From Paenibacillus azoreducens (GTDB lineage: Bacteria > Bacillota > Bacilli > Paenibacillales > Paenibacillaceae): a stretch of DNA of 64,000 nucleotides. A program made the position numbers and the translations under genes. Every line of letters starts with the position of its first letter. The first letter of the stretch is position 1. The DNA is taken from positions 7,160,001-7,224,000 of the forward strand of contig NZ_AP025343.1 of NCBI RefSeq assembly GCF_021654775.1. Direction: 5' to 3'. Shown here piece after piece: positions 1 to 10,548 of the stretch. The notes beneath the pieces were generated by a model that was not told the origin of the DNA, ran no database searches, and was given only the letters and a program-made list of their open reading frames with translations.

Positions 1-189
1 GAATTAACGGCCATAGGCATGGCTCTACCGGATCTGGACATTGAGCTTGAAATCGAACGCTTCTATGCCCTGATTGACGGCCTGGCCATCCATGCCATCC
101 TCAGACCGGAGATTGTGACGGCGGACATGATGCGAAGAGCCGTGCACAGGCATCTTATGTCCCTCTGCCGGCCGCCATCCGGTTCATAA
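1..189 (+). CDS. TetR-family transcriptional regulator, C-terminal part only
   Basis: An open plus-strand frame runs from the first base to a TAA at 187-189 and encodes about 62 residues. The segment FYALIDGLAIHAILRPE followed by a short helix and VHRHL is typical of the C-terminal ligand and dimer domain of BetI/TetR-like repressors. The DNA-binding half lies outside the window, so the target and ligand are unknown. It converges on lysS. The stop codon coincides with the edge of a dispersed repeat starting at 188, so the natural C-terminus may have been altered by the repeat. The family call is inferred from this short segment only. Confidence 0.65.
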   Translation, partial: ELTAIGMALPDLDIELEIERFYALIDGLAIHAILRPEIVTADMMRRAVHRHLMSLCRPPSGS

Positions 190-318
190 ATAACCCCACA
201 AAGAGTAACGGAAGAAGTCCGACGCCTCTCACAGAGGGGCGCTCTTGCGAGCAAAAGTACTGAGTGACGTGTAGACTTTGAAGCTTATTCCAATTACTTT
301 GTAGGGCCCCAAAAGCTT
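188..318. repeat. Dispersed hairpin repeat, family 1, copy A
   Basis: It begins AAATAACCCCACAAAG and ends CTTTGTAGGGCCCC, so the outer ends are roughly inverted. Inside are two further hairpins: GCGCCTCT-type around 220-240 and CTTGCGAGCAAAAG around 242-258. The same layout recurs at 28547, 32968, 45608, 45804 and 62964. It lies between the convergent TetR tail and lysS. It has no convincing coding capacity. Confidence 0.8.
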
Positions 319-319
319 A

Positions 320-362
320 AAAAAAAGGAACAAACGTGAGGTATCACGCTGTTCCTTTTTTT
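320..362 (-). terminator. Bidirectional rho-independent terminator after lysS
   Basis: GGAACA and TGTTCC arms with inner GCGTGA/TCACG pairing form a strong stem, flanked by A and T runs on both sides. It can end lysS transcription on the minus strand and the TetR gene on the plus strand. Confidence 0.85.
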
Positions 363-402
363 ATCCGGCCATTGTTGTTCCGGATCGTATTTCCATTAAA
401 AA

Positions 403-1929
<1,527 letters not shown>

Positions 1930-2063
1930 TCACTCCTTCTATCTCACTGCCTGTCCGTCAAACGAATACAGTGGTCTGCTTATAAATGAACCTGTACCTG
2001 GCTCAAGGTGAATCCAAGAAGAAACGCCTACAGCGTCCTTTCAAGGGCGGTAAGCGATTCTGC

Positions 2064-2112
2064 AAAAAATATAAGATCAGAGTACGCGCAGCTTATACTT
2101 TCTTATATTTTG
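2064..2112. repeat. Family 2 palindromic repeat after the greA terminator
   Basis: AAAATATAAGA and TTCTTATATTTT form inverted arms around about 25 bp. Read on the minus strand it contains ATATAAGAAAGTATAAG directly 3' of the greA terminator. Closely similar sequence lies at about 45873, 51862 and 63034, each time just after the end of a minus-strand gene. Confidence 0.55.
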
Positions 2113-2146
2113 AAAAAAAGCTTCCTAAAGGAAGCTCTTTCTAACA
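2113..2146 (-). terminator. Terminator of greA
   Basis: On the minus strand, GAGCTTCCT and AGGAAGCT arms are followed by a run of T. It sits 20-50 bp beyond the greA stop codon. Confidence 0.85.
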
Positions 2147-2166
2147 ATCCTAAAGCAATGCGGATC

Positions 2167-2643
2167 TTACTTCTTGATATCAATGATTTTGTATTGAATC
2201 ACGCCCGCAGGAACGTTGACATCCACTACAGTACCCTTTTGCTTGCCAAGAATCGCTTTGCCAACAGGGCTTTCATTGGAAATTTTATTGTTGAGCGGAT
2301 CAGATTCGGCCGTACCCACAATGGTGTATTCCATCGTGTCGCCGTATTCCAAATCCTTAACGATAACGGTAGCACCAATGCCGACAATATCGGTATTGAT
2401 CTCATCGTTATTGATGATGCGCGCATTGCGGAGCATTTTTTCCAGGGTAATGATGCGTCCCTCAATAAAAGCCTGCTCGTTTTTGGCATCTTCATATTCC
2501 GAGTTTTCGCTGATATCCCCGTAGCCGATGGCCACTTTGATCCGTTCCGCAACCTCACGGCGCTTAACTGATTTCAGGTTCTCGAGTTCGTCTTCCAGCT
2601 TTTTAAGTCCGTCCTGTGTCAGAATGACTTCTTTATCGCTCAT
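2167..2643 (-). CDS. greA: Transcription elongation factor GreA
   Basis: GreA rescues backtracked RNA polymerase by stimulating transcript cleavage. The protein has the N-terminal coiled coil ([18 protein letters not shown]) carrying the acidic tip around [15 protein letters not shown], and a C-terminal FKBP-like domain ([17 protein letters not shown] onward). I chose the ATG at 2643, giving 158 aa, the usual family length. An upstream in-frame ATG at 2664 overlaps the AGGAGA ribosome site. A TATAAT-like hexamer at 2689-2694 may be the promoter -10, though no clear -35 is seen. It lies between dusB and lysS, where B. subtilis has no greA. Confidence 0.96.
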   Translation of the reverse strand: MSDKEVILTQDGLKKLEDELENLKSVKRREVAERIKVAIGYGDISENSEYEDAKNEQAFIEGRIITLEKMLRNARIINNDEINTDIVGIGATVIVKDLEYGDTMEYTIVGTAESDPLNNKISNESPVGKAILGKQKGTVVDVNVPAGVIQYKIIDIKK

Positions 2644-2872
2644 CTCAACCGATTCTCCTGTCATGTAAATAAATTTAAAACTACCGTAATTATAGAATGA
2701 ACTACCCTTTTAACTTTAGATCAATCTATATTTATGCAAAGTTTGAAGGATCAGAACATCCCTCTGCTGTTTAAAGGATAAGTCGAATTTATACTGAAAA
2801 ATTATATGGTAAGCATTTCAAAATGTCAATCGAATGCATCAAGTCTAAACTTTGACATTTTGACTTTACGTT

Positions 2873-3886
2873 TTATTGGGAAACAGCAGCTTCCTCTACC
2901 GGGCGTTCCTCACGGTCTTTAAGGCTGGCCACGAAATTTTCCAGAATTTTAACCATTTCATCCCGTTTGGTTTCTTCCATAATCTCATCCTTAATACGGG
3001 CTGATCCTTTCAGACCTTTCAAATACCATGCCAAATGCTTGCGCATCTCACGCACGGCCACCGCTTCGCCTCTAAGGGCAACGAGACGGTCCATATGCAA
3101 AATCGCAATGCGGATTTTCTCTTCAGCGGTTGGCTCCGGCAAAAGCTCGCCGGTTCTCAAATATTCGATCGTGCGATACAGCATCCACGGATTTCCGAGC
3201 GCTCCGCGGCCGATCATAACTCCGTCGACTCCGGTTTGATCCAGCATCCGCCGCGCATCTTCCGGCGTAACGACATCGCCGTTTCCGATTACAGGGATCG
3301 AGACGGACTCTTTTACCTGCTTTATAATATTCCAATCGGCATGACCGGTATACAATTGCTCCCGTGTGCGGCCGTGAACGCTGACAGCTTTGCCTCCGGC
3401 ACGTTCGACAGCCTGAGCGTTCTCGATTGCGTAAATATGATCATGGTCCCAACCGATGCGCATTTTGACTGTTACCGGTTTGTCTACGGCATCTACGACA
3501 GCGGCTACCATCTCATAGATTTTGTTTGGATCGAGCAGCCAGCGTGCGCCCGCGTCGATTTTGGTGACTTTTGGCGCCGGGCAACCCATGTTGATATCAA
3601 TAATATCGGCATTGGTATGCTTATCCACGACCTTCGCCGCTTCTACAAGCGAATCGCGGTCGCCGCCAAAAATCTGCAGGCTGAGCGGCTTTTCCCTTTC
3701 ATCGACAAACAGCATTTCCTGCGTACGCTGATTGCCGTGTATGATCGCTTTGCCGCTGACCATCTCAGCGCAAACCAATCCGGTTCCGAACTCTTTGGCG
3801 ATCAGCCGGAAAGCCGGATTGCATACCCCCGCCATTGGAGCCAGAACGACCTGGTTTTTCATTTCAATATCGCCAATTTTCAGCAT
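2873..3886 (-). CDS. dusB: tRNA-dihydrouridine synthase B
   Basis: This flavoenzyme reduces specific uridines in the tRNA D-loop to dihydrouridine using NADPH. Of 337 residues, the first 240 or so form the FMN-binding TIM barrel. Seen are LAPMAGVCNPAFR at the start, NMGCPAPKVTK with the catalytic cysteine (about residue 102), KMRIGWD, VHGRTREQLYTG, and the phosphate-binding IGNGDV and GVMIGRGALGNPW. The remainder is the helical tRNA-binding domain. It follows yazB and folK as in B. subtilis (yacF), where the link to the folate operon is conserved. A 209-bp AT-rich gap separates it from greA. Confidence 0.96.
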   Translation of the reverse strand: MLKIGDIEMKNQVVLAPMAGVCNPAFRLIAKEFGTGLVCAEMVSGKAIIHGNQRTQEMLFVDEREKPLSLQIFGGDRDSLVEAAKVVDKHTNADIIDINMGCPAPKVTKIDAGARWLLDPNKIYEMVAAVVDAVDKPVTVKMRIGWDHDHIYAIENAQAVERAGGKAVSVHGRTREQLYTGHADWNIIKQVKESVSIPVIGNGDVVTPEDARRMLDQTGVDGVMIGRGALGNPWMLYRTIEYLRTGELLPEPTAEEKIRIAILHMDRLVALRGEAVAVREMRKHLAWYLKGLKGSARIKDEIMEETKRDEMVKILENFVASLKDREERPVEEAAVSQ

Positions 3887-3969
3887 ATGGTCATTCGCTC
3901 CTTTCTATCATTTTTGTTCTTGCTTCATGATAAACCACAAAGCTTCGTTTCAAACTATATATGCAACAT

Positions 3970-4173
3970 TTATTGATGGATAAGTTCCTGAATCGATACG
4001 TCCAAAAACTCAGCAATTTTCGTCAATGTCTGCTCATCAGCGCGCCGGTTTCCCCGCTCAATGGCCCCCAGTACCGCCAGTGAAATGCCGCACCCGGCTG
4101 CCAGTTCCTGCTGCGTAAATCCCTTTAGCTTCCGGAAGGCGCGGATACGCTGTGCCAGTTGCAAGTTTTCCAA
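3970..4173 (-). CDS. yazB: Small XRE-family HTH regulator (YazB-like)
   Basis: A 67-residue protein made almost entirely of a Cro/CI-type helix-turn-helix (IRAFRKLKGFTQQELA, then SLAVLGAIERGNRRADE). It has no ligand or dimer domain. The start is a TTG at 4173 preceded by AAGGAAGG at good spacing. Its 5' end overlaps the last 49 bp of folK, which indicates translational coupling. In B. subtilis a homologue of the same size occupies the same place between folK and dusB. Its regulon is not evident here; control of the folate operon would be a guess. Confidence 0.88.
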   Translation of the reverse strand: MENLQLAQRIRAFRKLKGFTQQELAAGCGISLAVLGAIERGNRRADEQTLTKIAEFLDVSIQELIHQ

Positions 4174-4673
4174 AGCTGCAAACCTTCCTTTCCATCCAGT
4201 CTGTCCATTGCCGCCCGTATTTCTGTCCGCAGTCCGGACGTTTCATCCATAGGAACGATGTCCGTAAGCGGAACAAGCACAAATAAACGCTCCTGCATAC
4301 GGGGATGGGGCAAAGTCAACTCCTCCGTGTTCTCCCGTAGCCCCTCCATCCATATCAAATCCAAATCGACAGTCCTTGGGCCCCAGCGGACATGGCGGAC
4401 TCTTCCGAGGTCCTTTTCGATTTGCTGCATAACATGCAGGAGCACGTATGGATCGGGACCGGTACGCACGCGTACAGCCATGTTAAGAAAGAGAGGCTGG
4501 TCCACATATCCGACAGGTTCGGTTTCATAAATGTTGGAGCACTCAATCACGGTGACGCCCGGAGTTTCGTCAAGGCGGCGAATCGCCTCCAGCAGCGTAT
4601 CCTCACGGTCACCCAAATTGGCCCCTAAAGCAATATAAGCCTCTGATGACTCAGAGGTGGAATGTGCGTTCAT
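4125..4673 (-). CDS. folK: 2-amino-4-hydroxy-6-hydroxymethyldihydropteridine pyrophosphokinase
   Basis: HPPK transfers pyrophosphate from ATP to the pterin just before dihydropteroate synthesis. Seen are YIALGANLGDRE near the start, the substrate loop ETEPVGYVDQPLFLN, and the family signature RWGPRTVDLDLIW near residues 95-108, followed by LPHPRMQERLFVL. The 182 residues are a little longer than usual because the C-terminus runs into yazB. The ATG has GAGG about 8 bp upstream. It starts 9 bp after folB, so the two are surely cotranscribed. Confidence 0.96.
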   Translation of the reverse strand: MNAHSTSESSEAYIALGANLGDREDTLLEAIRRLDETPGVTVIECSNIYETEPVGYVDQPLFLNMAVRVRTGPDPYVLLHVMQQIEKDLGRVRHVRWGPRTVDLDLIWMEGLRENTEELTLPHPRMQERLFVLVPLTDIVPMDETSGLRTEIRAAMDRLDGKEGLQLWKTCNWHSVSAPSGS

Positions 4674-4682
4674 AGATGATCC

Positions 4683-5045
4683 TCACTTTCTTGTTCTGTG
4701 AAGTTCCACAGTGACGCCCTGAAAGTGGATGTCAAAGGGAGGGTGAGGTTTGGTCACTTTAACCGTTAAAGCATCGATACTAGTATAAGTGTCCAGTAAC
4801 AAGGATGCAATACGTTCAGCCAAGGCTTCAATCAGGCGAAAAGACTCGGTTTCAACGACTTTTTTCACGTTTTCATGCACTTCGGCATAATTTACCGTTT
4901 GACTTAAGTCGTCTTTTTGGCCGGCTGCACGTAAATCAAGCTCAAGCTCCAGATCAATATAAAAGCGTTGACCCAGCTTACGTTCCTCTTCAAAAACGCC
5001 ATGATATCCGTAATATTCCATGTGGTGCAGTTTCATTTTATCCAT
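4683..5045 (-). CDS. folB: Dihydroneopterin aldolase
   Basis: FolB cleaves 7,8-dihydroneopterin to 6-hydroxymethyl-dihydropterin and glycolaldehyde. The 120 residues are standard. Conserved features are YGYHGVFEEER and GQRFYIDLEL near the start, DLSQTVNYAEV, the catalytic stretch RLIEALAERIA, and KPHPPFD near the end. An in-frame GTG lies just upstream at 5048; either codon fits the GGAGG ribosome site. I took the ATG because the protein then begins MDK as in B. subtilis. It lies between folP and folK. Confidence 0.96.
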   Translation of the reverse strand: MDKMKLHHMEYYGYHGVFEEERKLGQRFYIDLELELDLRAAGQKDDLSQTVNYAEVHENVKKVVETESFRLIEALAERIASLLLDTYTSIDALTVKVTKPHPPFDIHFQGVTVELHRTRK

Positions 5046-5096
5046 CACTCGTCAGTCCTCCACTTCATTTCGGGATTGAAATCCCATCATCCTCGG

Positions 5097-5960
5097 CTAG
5101 AGACGTACCCGCGTAAGATCCGTCGAACCATAAAGCATTGCATCGCACATCGTAACCGTCCGCTTGATCTGCTTCACATCATGGACCCGCACCATTTGGC
5201 AGCCTTGGGCAATGCCGAAAGCGACAGTCGCTGCCGTTCCTTCAATAATGTCGTCTACCGGCAGATCGAGTGTTGTACGTATAAACTTCTTGCGCGAAGT
5301 TGCGAGCAGCACCGGATAACCGATAGCTACCAGCCGGTCAAGCTGTGTCATAATTTGCAGATTTTCCGGACCGTTTTTGGCAAAACCGACGCCTGGATCC
5401 AAAATAATCTGTTTGCCGTTCACGCCCGCTTTCAGCGCCAATTCGACACTTTCCTTCAGATCCTGCACGACGTCAGCGGCAAAATCGCCATAGTTCATAT
5501 CTTTCCTGTTATGCATCAAAATAATCGGACAGCCGAGTTCGGCTGCAGCTTTCAGCATATCCGGATCTTTTTTGCCTCCCCAAATATCGTTCATGATATG
5601 GGCTCCAGCCTGAATGGCTTGCCGGGCTACCTCAGCCTTATAGGTATCTATGGATATCGGGATATGCGGAGCCTCGCGGTGAAGAGCCTCGATAACCGGG
5701 ATTACGCGGCGCAGCTCTTCTTCGGCAGATATAGGCACATACCCCGGACGCGTGGATTCGCCGCCGATATCGATCAAGTCCGCCCCTTCCTGGACCATCT
5801 GCAGCGCATGGCGCACCGCTTGTTCAGGATCCACATATCGGCCTCCATCGGAAAAAGAGTCGGGTGTGACATTCAAAATACCCATGATTTTGGTGGATGC
5901 TCCTAGCTCAAGCACCGCTTGTCCCATGGTATAAGTTCGTTCATAAATGGTCGTTTTCAT
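5097..5960 (-). CDS. folP: Dihydropteroate synthase
   Basis: FolP condenses p-aminobenzoate with the pterin pyrophosphate and is the sulfonamide target. The TIM-barrel protein (287 aa) shows MGILNVTPDSFSDGG, IDIGGESTRPG, SIDTYKAEVA, MNDIWGG, the pterin site DPGVGFAKN, and ATSRKKFI near the C-terminus. The start codon has GGAGG five bases upstream and overlaps the end of pabC by 20 bp. With pabBAC upstream and folBK downstream, both substrates are made by the same operon. Confidence 0.97.
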   Translation of the reverse strand: MKTTIYERTYTMGQAVLELGASTKIMGILNVTPDSFSDGGRYVDPEQAVRHALQMVQEGADLIDIGGESTRPGYVPISAEEELRRVIPVIEALHREAPHIPISIDTYKAEVARQAIQAGAHIMNDIWGGKKDPDMLKAAAELGCPIILMHNRKDMNYGDFAADVVQDLKESVELALKAGVNGKQIILDPGVGFAKNGPENLQIMTQLDRLVAIGYPVLLATSRKKFIRTTLDLPVDDIIEGTAATVAFGIAQGCQMVRVHDVKQIKRTVTMCDAMLYGSTDLTRVRL

Positions 5961-6849
5961 GATAACCTCCCGTTCGCCTCCGGTACAGCGACAGCAGCCG
6001 GTTTGTGACTGCGCCGCAGCGTCCGCCGCTGATTAACGTTTCTGCACCTGCGCCATCGATTAGTCTCGTAACCGGAACAAGCTCCTGAATGGAGGTTGTC
6101 AAAAAGATTTCATCCGCCCGCTTCAAATCCTCCCACGTATAAAAACCTTCTTCGCAGCTTATTCCTTCTGACGATGCCAGCTCCAGAACTATGCCGCGCG
6201 TGATGCCTGGCAGCAGGGCGCAAGCTGTATCCGGTGTATAAAGTTGATTATTTTTCACGAAAAAAAGATTGCTGACGATTCCTTCCGAAAGATAGCCGTC
6301 CGAATTCAGCATCAAGCCTTCGGCATGTAAGCTTACAGCTTCAGGGTAGGAAGAAAGCTCTCTTTTTGCCAAAATGTTGTTCATATAATGAAGCGACTTC
6401 AGGCGCGTGGCCCCTTCCGGCGAATTGCGGCGGATGGTAAGCAGCCGCAGTGCTTTCCCCTGGGAGTACAGCTGATCCGACGCCTCCGGCAGAGGTTTGG
6501 CCATCAGCACCGTATTGGGATGGTTGTACATCCCTGTAGGCAGGCCCAATATATCCTCCCCTGCGCTGACAGTATAGCGGATGTACGCTTCCTTTAGTCC
6601 GTTCGCTTCCATAAGTTCGCGTATCCACTGCCGCATCTGCCGGGAATCAGGCAAATTGCTAGTTCCGATCCCCAGTGTTTCGCAGCCCTGAGCCAACCGG
6701 TCCAGATGCCTTTCAAGCAAAAACGGCTCGCCGAGATAGGTCCGAAATGTTTCAAACAAGCCCATGCCGTATAAAAAGCCGTGATCCATAACGGAAACCA
6801 CGGCTGCTTGAGCATCGGTACATTGACCGTTCAGCAGAATCCATTTCAT
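5941..6849 (-). CDS. pabC: Aminodeoxychorismate lyase (PLP fold type IV)
   Basis: PabC converts aminodeoxychorismate to p-aminobenzoate and pyruvate. The protein belongs to the branched-chain aminotransferase-like PLP family. [16 protein letters not shown] lies near residue 21, the PLP lysine is likely K151 in [10 protein letters not shown], and [11 protein letters not shown] plus [12 protein letters not shown] form the cofactor phosphate region. At 302 aa it is near the family norm. Sequence alone does not cleanly exclude a D-amino acid aminotransferase, but the position between pabA and folP makes PabC the best reading. The start overlaps the pabA stop by 4 bp (ATGA). Confidence 0.93.
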   Translation of the reverse strand: MKWILLNGQCTDAQAAVVSVMDHGFLYGMGLFETFRTYLGEPFLLERHLDRLAQGCETLGIGTSNLPDSRQMRQWIRELMEANGLKEAYIRYTVSAGEDILGLPTGMYNHPNTVLMAKPLPEASDQLYSQGKALRLLTIRRNSPEGATRLKSLHYMNNILAKRELSSYPEAVSLHAEGLMLNSDGYLSEGIVSNLFFVKNNQLYTPDTACALLPGITRGIVLELASSEGISCEEGFYTWEDLKRADEIFLTTSIQELVPVTRLIDGAGAETLISGGRCGAVTNRLLSLYRRRTGGYHENDHL

Positions 6850-7427
6850 ACGCCTGTAGCTGCCTTCCGCTTCAGGAAGTTACGGAGCATCTGATGACCG
6901 TAATCAGTAATGATCGACTCAGGATGGAACTGGACGCCCTCAATAGGATATTCCTTGTGGCGCAGCCCCATGATCTCGCCTTCTTCCGTTTCTGCCGTAA
7001 TTTCCAGGCAATCAGGCAATGTACTGCGCTCTACCAGCAAAGAATGGTACCGCGTCGCTGTAAACGGAGACGGCAACCCCTCGAAAACGGATGTGCCCTG
7101 ATGAATAATCGGCGAGGTTTTGCCATGCATCAGACGCTCCGCGCGTACAACCTTGCCGCCAAATGCCGCTCCGATCGCCTGATGTCCGAGGCAAACCCCG
7201 AAAATCGGGATTTTTCCTTTAAACTGCTCGATTGCCTTCAGGCTGATTCCCGCCTCATTCGGAGTACAAGGCCCTGGCGAGATCAGAATATGATCCGGCG
7301 CAAGCTCTTCAATCCCCCGAATATCAATTTCATCATTGCGGAATACCTTGACATCTTCCCCCAGCTCTCCAAGATATTGGACCAGGTTATACGTAAAAGA
7401 ATCATAATTGTCAATCACCAGAATCAT
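6846..7427 (-). CDS. pabA: Glutamine amidotransferase subunit (PabA/TrpG)
   Basis: A class I glutaminase that delivers ammonia to PabB. The catalytic triad is visible: C79 in [10 protein letters not shown], and H168 and E170 in GVQFHPESI. The N-terminal [15 protein letters not shown] and the HGKTSPI loop are also conserved. No trp genes are seen nearby. In B. subtilis the homologous subunit serves both anthranilate and aminodeoxychorismate synthases, and this may be so here. The ATG overlaps the pabB stop by 4 bp. Confidence 0.96.
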   Translation of the reverse strand: MILVIDNYDSFTYNLVQYLGELGEDVKVFRNDEIDIRGIEELAPDHILISPGPCTPNEAGISLKAIEQFKGKIPIFGVCLGHQAIGAAFGGKVVRAERLMHGKTSPIIHQGTSVFEGLPSPFTATRYHSLLVERSTLPDCLEITAETEEGEIMGLRHKEYPIEGVQFHPESIITDYGHQMLRNFLKRKAATGV

Positions 7428-9025
7428 ACTCTCATCCCCTTTTCCCGCCGCTTCATGCCCGCGGCCGCTTCCTGTTCGCTTAACAGTACGGCCTTGACGA
7501 CAGCTTTGGCTTTATTGTAACACTCGCGATATTCGCGATATGGCTCGGAATCGATTACAATCCCCGCGCCGGTCTGAATCATGCCGATTCCATCCACAGC
7601 AACCAGCGTTCTTATGATAATATTTAATTCCAAATTTCCATTATAGTCAATCCAGCCCATCGAGCCTGTATACGGCCCCCGTCTTACGGGTTCCAGCTCT
7701 TCGATGATCTCCATCGTGCGCACTTTGGGCGCCCCGGTAATCGTCCCGCCCGGAAAGAGGGCGGCAATCACATCATATGCGTCTTTGTCTTGAGCCAGCT
7801 TTCCCTCTACCTGGGAAACCAAATGCATGACATGGGAATAATGTTCGACCGTCATCAGCTCCGGAACCCTAACCGTGCCGTATGCCGCCACTTTGCCGAT
7901 ATCATTACGCTCAAGGTCCACAAGCATGACATGCTCTGCACGCTCCTTTTCGCTGCCAAACAGTTCCTCCGCCATCTCCCGGTCCTCTTCAAAGGTATGC
8001 CCGCGGCGGCGGGTTCCGGCAATCGGACGGGCGCAAATCTGCTCTCCCTGCCGTTTGACCAGCAGTTCAGGGGAGGCGCTCGCCAGATAAAAATCCGGAG
8101 AACGAAGAAGCCCCATATATGGCGATGGATTCAAAATCCGCAGCCATTCATAGACCCGCTCCGGTTCCGAACGCAGCTCCTGTTCCTGCCGAAGCGACAG
8201 ATTGACCTGAAATACGTCGCCTTGGCGGATATAATCCTGAACGTCTTCAACCGCCCGCTCGAAGTCCGCCTGCGGAAAGGCGCTCCGCATGCCCGGCCAC
8301 TGTCCTGAATCAAGCTCGGGCTGTGCTACCTGCATGAGCTTGTCACGCTCAAGCCGCTCTTCCCCAAGCGCTTCTCCCGCTTGATCGGTAAACCCGCGCC
8401 ACCGATTCAGCATCGACTGGGCAATAACCCGGGCTTCATCGTATAGGCGCTCCAGTTCTTCATTGGCTGCTACCCGCTGATGGACAACGCAATACAGCTT
8501 GCCGGCGGCATGATCATAGATCCATATCTGTTCAAACCGCATCCATAAATAGTCGGGAATTTCGGGATCGTCTTGCGCCTGCTCAGGCAGCCGCTCCAGA
8601 GAACGGACCACGTCGTATCCCAGGAAGCCGACGCAGCCGCCAAGAAATGGGGGCAAATCGGCAAGCATCTCCTCCCGATCCTCGGACGCTGGCGCCCGGA
8701 ATGGCTCCATCCACCGCTTGATGATCTCCAGCGGTGCTCCCGACTCACGAGTGTGCCCTTCATGCAATCCGGTAATCACCGCTGCGTTTCCCTTTCCCTT
8801 CACAATTGAAACGGGATCAAGTCCCAGGTAAGTATAACGTCCATCCTTGCCGCTTTCGAGGACAAAGGAATGGGGGGACGCCTGCCGCCAGGCATATGAC
8901 CAGGAAACGGGAAGGCCGGAGCCTTCTGCCGAAATATCCGTTTCAATGACATATGGCAGAATGGTAAACCCCCGGTCCACCCATCCCTTCCATTGTTCTA
9001 ACCTAAATATGCCGTCCCCTTTCAA
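7424..9025 (-). CDS. pabB: Aminodeoxychorismate synthase component I
   Basis: PabB aminates chorismate to 4-amino-4-deoxychorismate with ammonia from PabA. The C-terminal chorismate-binding domain shows [42 protein letters not shown] and [10 protein letters not shown]. The N-terminal half resembles the TrpE/PabB regulatory barrel ([11 protein letters not shown]). I chose a TTG at 9025 (533 aa) because AAGGAG lies 9 bp upstream; a TTG at 9046 has no ribosome site. TrpE and PabB are hard to tell apart by motif, and the pabA-pabC-folP context decides the call. It is the first gene of the folate operon. The promoter was not clearly found in the 300 bp before it. Confidence 0.93.
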   Translation of the reverse strand: MKGDGIFRLEQWKGWVDRGFTILPYVIETDISAEGSGLPVSWSYAWRQASPHSFVLESGKDGRYTYLGLDPVSIVKGKGNAAVITGLHEGHTRESGAPLEIIKRWMEPFRAPASEDREEMLADLPPFLGGCVGFLGYDVVRSLERLPEQAQDDPEIPDYLWMRFEQIWIYDHAAGKLYCVVHQRVAANEELERLYDEARVIAQSMLNRWRGFTDQAGEALGEERLERDKLMQVAQPELDSGQWPGMRSAFPQADFERAVEDVQDYIRQGDVFQVNLSLRQEQELRSEPERVYEWLRILNPSPYMGLLRSPDFYLASASPELLVKRQGEQICARPIAGTRRRGHTFEEDREMAEELFGSEKERAEHVMLVDLERNDIGKVAAYGTVRVPELMTVEHYSHVMHLVSQVEGKLAQDKDAYDVIAALFPGGTITGAPKVRTMEIIEELEPVRRGPYTGSMGWIDYNGNLELNIIIRTLVAVDGIGMIQTGAGIVIDSEPYREYRECYNKAKAVVKAVLLSEQEAAAGMKRREKGMRV

Positions 9026-9248
9026 TTCCCATCTCTCCTTCAGCAAGCTTTCTATTGGTTGTCAGTATACTTTGTCCGCTGCCCTTTTGAAAAGACCCTA
9101 CGCCCGGTTTTTTGCAAAAAACAGACCTGAAGCTGCACAAAACTTCTTCTGACGTATATTCAAAGCAGACAGACAGCGGTAGGAAGTAATTTTTTCAGCG
9201 AATATAAAATTGTTCGGCTCAGCTTAAAACTTATAATTCTATAATCAC

Positions 9249-9283
9249 AAAAAAACCTGCCGCGTAAAAAACAGCAGCAGGGG
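9249..9283 (-). terminator. Terminator of cysK
   Basis: On the minus strand, CCTGCTGC and GCGGCAGG arms close a T-rich loop and are followed by seven T residues. It lies about 50 bp past the cysK stop and separates cysK from the folate operon. Confidence 0.85.
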
Positions 9284-9327
9284 CGAGAACTCTAAAAGAT
9301 TGCAGCCACTTCCGAAAAGCCGGAATA

Positions 9328-10266
9328 TTAGCTTTCAAAATTGTACAGCGGCGTGCTCAGGTAACGTTCCCCATTGCTTGGAATGATGGCAACAACGCGT
9401 TTGCCCTTTCCAAGCTCTTTGGCTACTTTCAATGCGGCATATACCGCTGCGCCTGAGGAGATGCCAGCCAGAACGCCTTCTTCCTTCGCGACGCGGCGCG
9501 CCGTTTCAAAGGCTTCATCGTTTTCCACATGGATAATTTCATCATAAATGTCACGGTTCAGAATTTCAGGGATAAAATTGGCGCCGAGACCCTGGATTTT
9601 GTGAGGGCCTGGTTTGCCACCGGACAAAATCGGCGATGCTGCGGGCTCTACCGCTACGATTTTGATATCCGGGAAGTTATTTTTCAGCACTTCACCCGCA
9701 CCCGAGATCGTTCCACCCGTACCAATCCCGGCTACGAATGCATCCAAAGTACCGCCGATGGATTCAATCGCTTCCACGATTTCAGGACCTGTCGTTTCGC
9801 GGTGGATTTTAACGTTCGCCGGGTTTTTAAACTGTTCGGCCATGAAAAAACCAGGATTATCGTTTACGATTTCTTCAGCCTTTTTAACCGCGCCGTTCAT
9901 TCCTTCCGCTCCCGGCGTCAACACCAGTTCGGCCCCATAAGCACGAAGCAGGTTGCGGCGCTCCAAGCTCATGGTTTCCGGCATGACGATAACCGCTTTA
10001 TATCCTTTGGCTGCTGCCACCATGGCAAGGCCGATCCCCGTGTTGCCGCTTGTCGCTTCAACGATCGTGCCCCCAGGTTTCAAGGCTCCGCTCTTCTCCG
10101 CTTCCTCTACAATGCTGATTGCGATCCGGTCCTTTACGCTGGAACCCGGGTTTTGGTATTCCAATTTGAGATAGATTTCCGCGCTGTCTTCCGGAACCAG
10201 GCGGTTCAAACGAACAAGCGGGGTGCTTCCGATCAGTTCAGTAACATTATTAACGACTTTAGCCAT
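9328..10266 (-). CDS. cysK: Cysteine synthase A (O-acetylserine sulfhydrylase)
   Basis: CysK makes cysteine from O-acetylserine and sulfide with PLP. The 312-residue protein has the PLP lysine K45 in [10 protein letters not shown], the substrate loop [10 protein letters not shown], the phosphate-binding [12 protein letters not shown], and [12 protein letters not shown] near the C-terminus. Its length and order fit the family. The ATG has GGGAGG nine bases upstream. It has its own promoter and terminator, so it is monocistronic. B. subtilis also has cysK between yacD and pabB. In B. subtilis CysK partners with the repressor CymR; no CymR site was securely identified here. Confidence 0.97.
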   Translation of the reverse strand: MAKVVNNVTELIGSTPLVRLNRLVPEDSAEIYLKLEYQNPGSSVKDRIAISIVEEAEKSGALKPGGTIVEATSGNTGIGLAMVAAAKGYKAVIVMPETMSLERRNLLRAYGAELVLTPGAEGMNGAVKKAEEIVNDNPGFFMAEQFKNPANVKIHRETTGPEIVEAIESIGGTLDAFVAGIGTGGTISGAGEVLKNNFPDIKIVAVEPAASPILSGGKPGPHKIQGLGANFIPEILNRDIYDEIIHVENDEAFETARRVAKEEGVLAGISSGAAVYAALKVAKELGKGKRVVAIIPSNGERYLSTPLYNFES

Positions 10267-10388
10267 GGAATAAATCCTCCCTTAGAACTGTAGTATTTCA
10301 TCATTTGTTATATACCGATTCAGCATGTGCATCTGGCTGTTAAATAGATTTTTATATCCGAGTAATTAAGTAGGTATTTAATATCTTT

Positions 10389-10417
10389 ATCTTATCAACC
10401 TTCCATGCGGATGTCAA
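10389..10417 (-). promoter_or_regulatory. SigA-type promoter of cysK
   Basis: Read on the minus strand, TTGACA at 10417-10412 and TAAGAT at 10394-10389 are separated by exactly 17 bp. An AT-rich leader of roughly 120 bp follows before the cysK start and could hold an operator, but I found no convincing one. Confidence 0.8.
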
Positions 10418-10457
10418 TATGAACACCCGTGACAACATCCCAAACTATGGAATTTTG

Positions 10458-10510
10458 GCAAAAAACAAACCCTGCTTGATGGAAACCATTCCATGTAGCA
10501 AGGGTTTGCA
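10458..10510 (-). terminator. Terminator of the yacD-like gene
   Basis: A long imperfect hairpin (CAAACCCTTGCT with AGCAGGGTTTG, inner ATGGA/TCCAT pairing) is followed by TTTTTT on the minus strand. It closes the nadA-to-yacD transcription unit before the cysK promoter. Confidence 0.8.
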
Positions 10511-10548
10511 ACAACCATCTTATTTGATCCTCTTCAAGAAACTCATTC

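Noticed and set aside
4968..5906. A 312-codon plus-strand frame opposite folP and folB
   Set aside because: It is long only because of codon bias in the opposite strand. It has no recognisable family, and the minus-strand folate genes are certain.
10295..10390. CymR or S-box control element in the cysK leader
   Set aside because: The leader is AT-rich with some inverted words, but none matches a known consensus well enough, and no S-box core was found.
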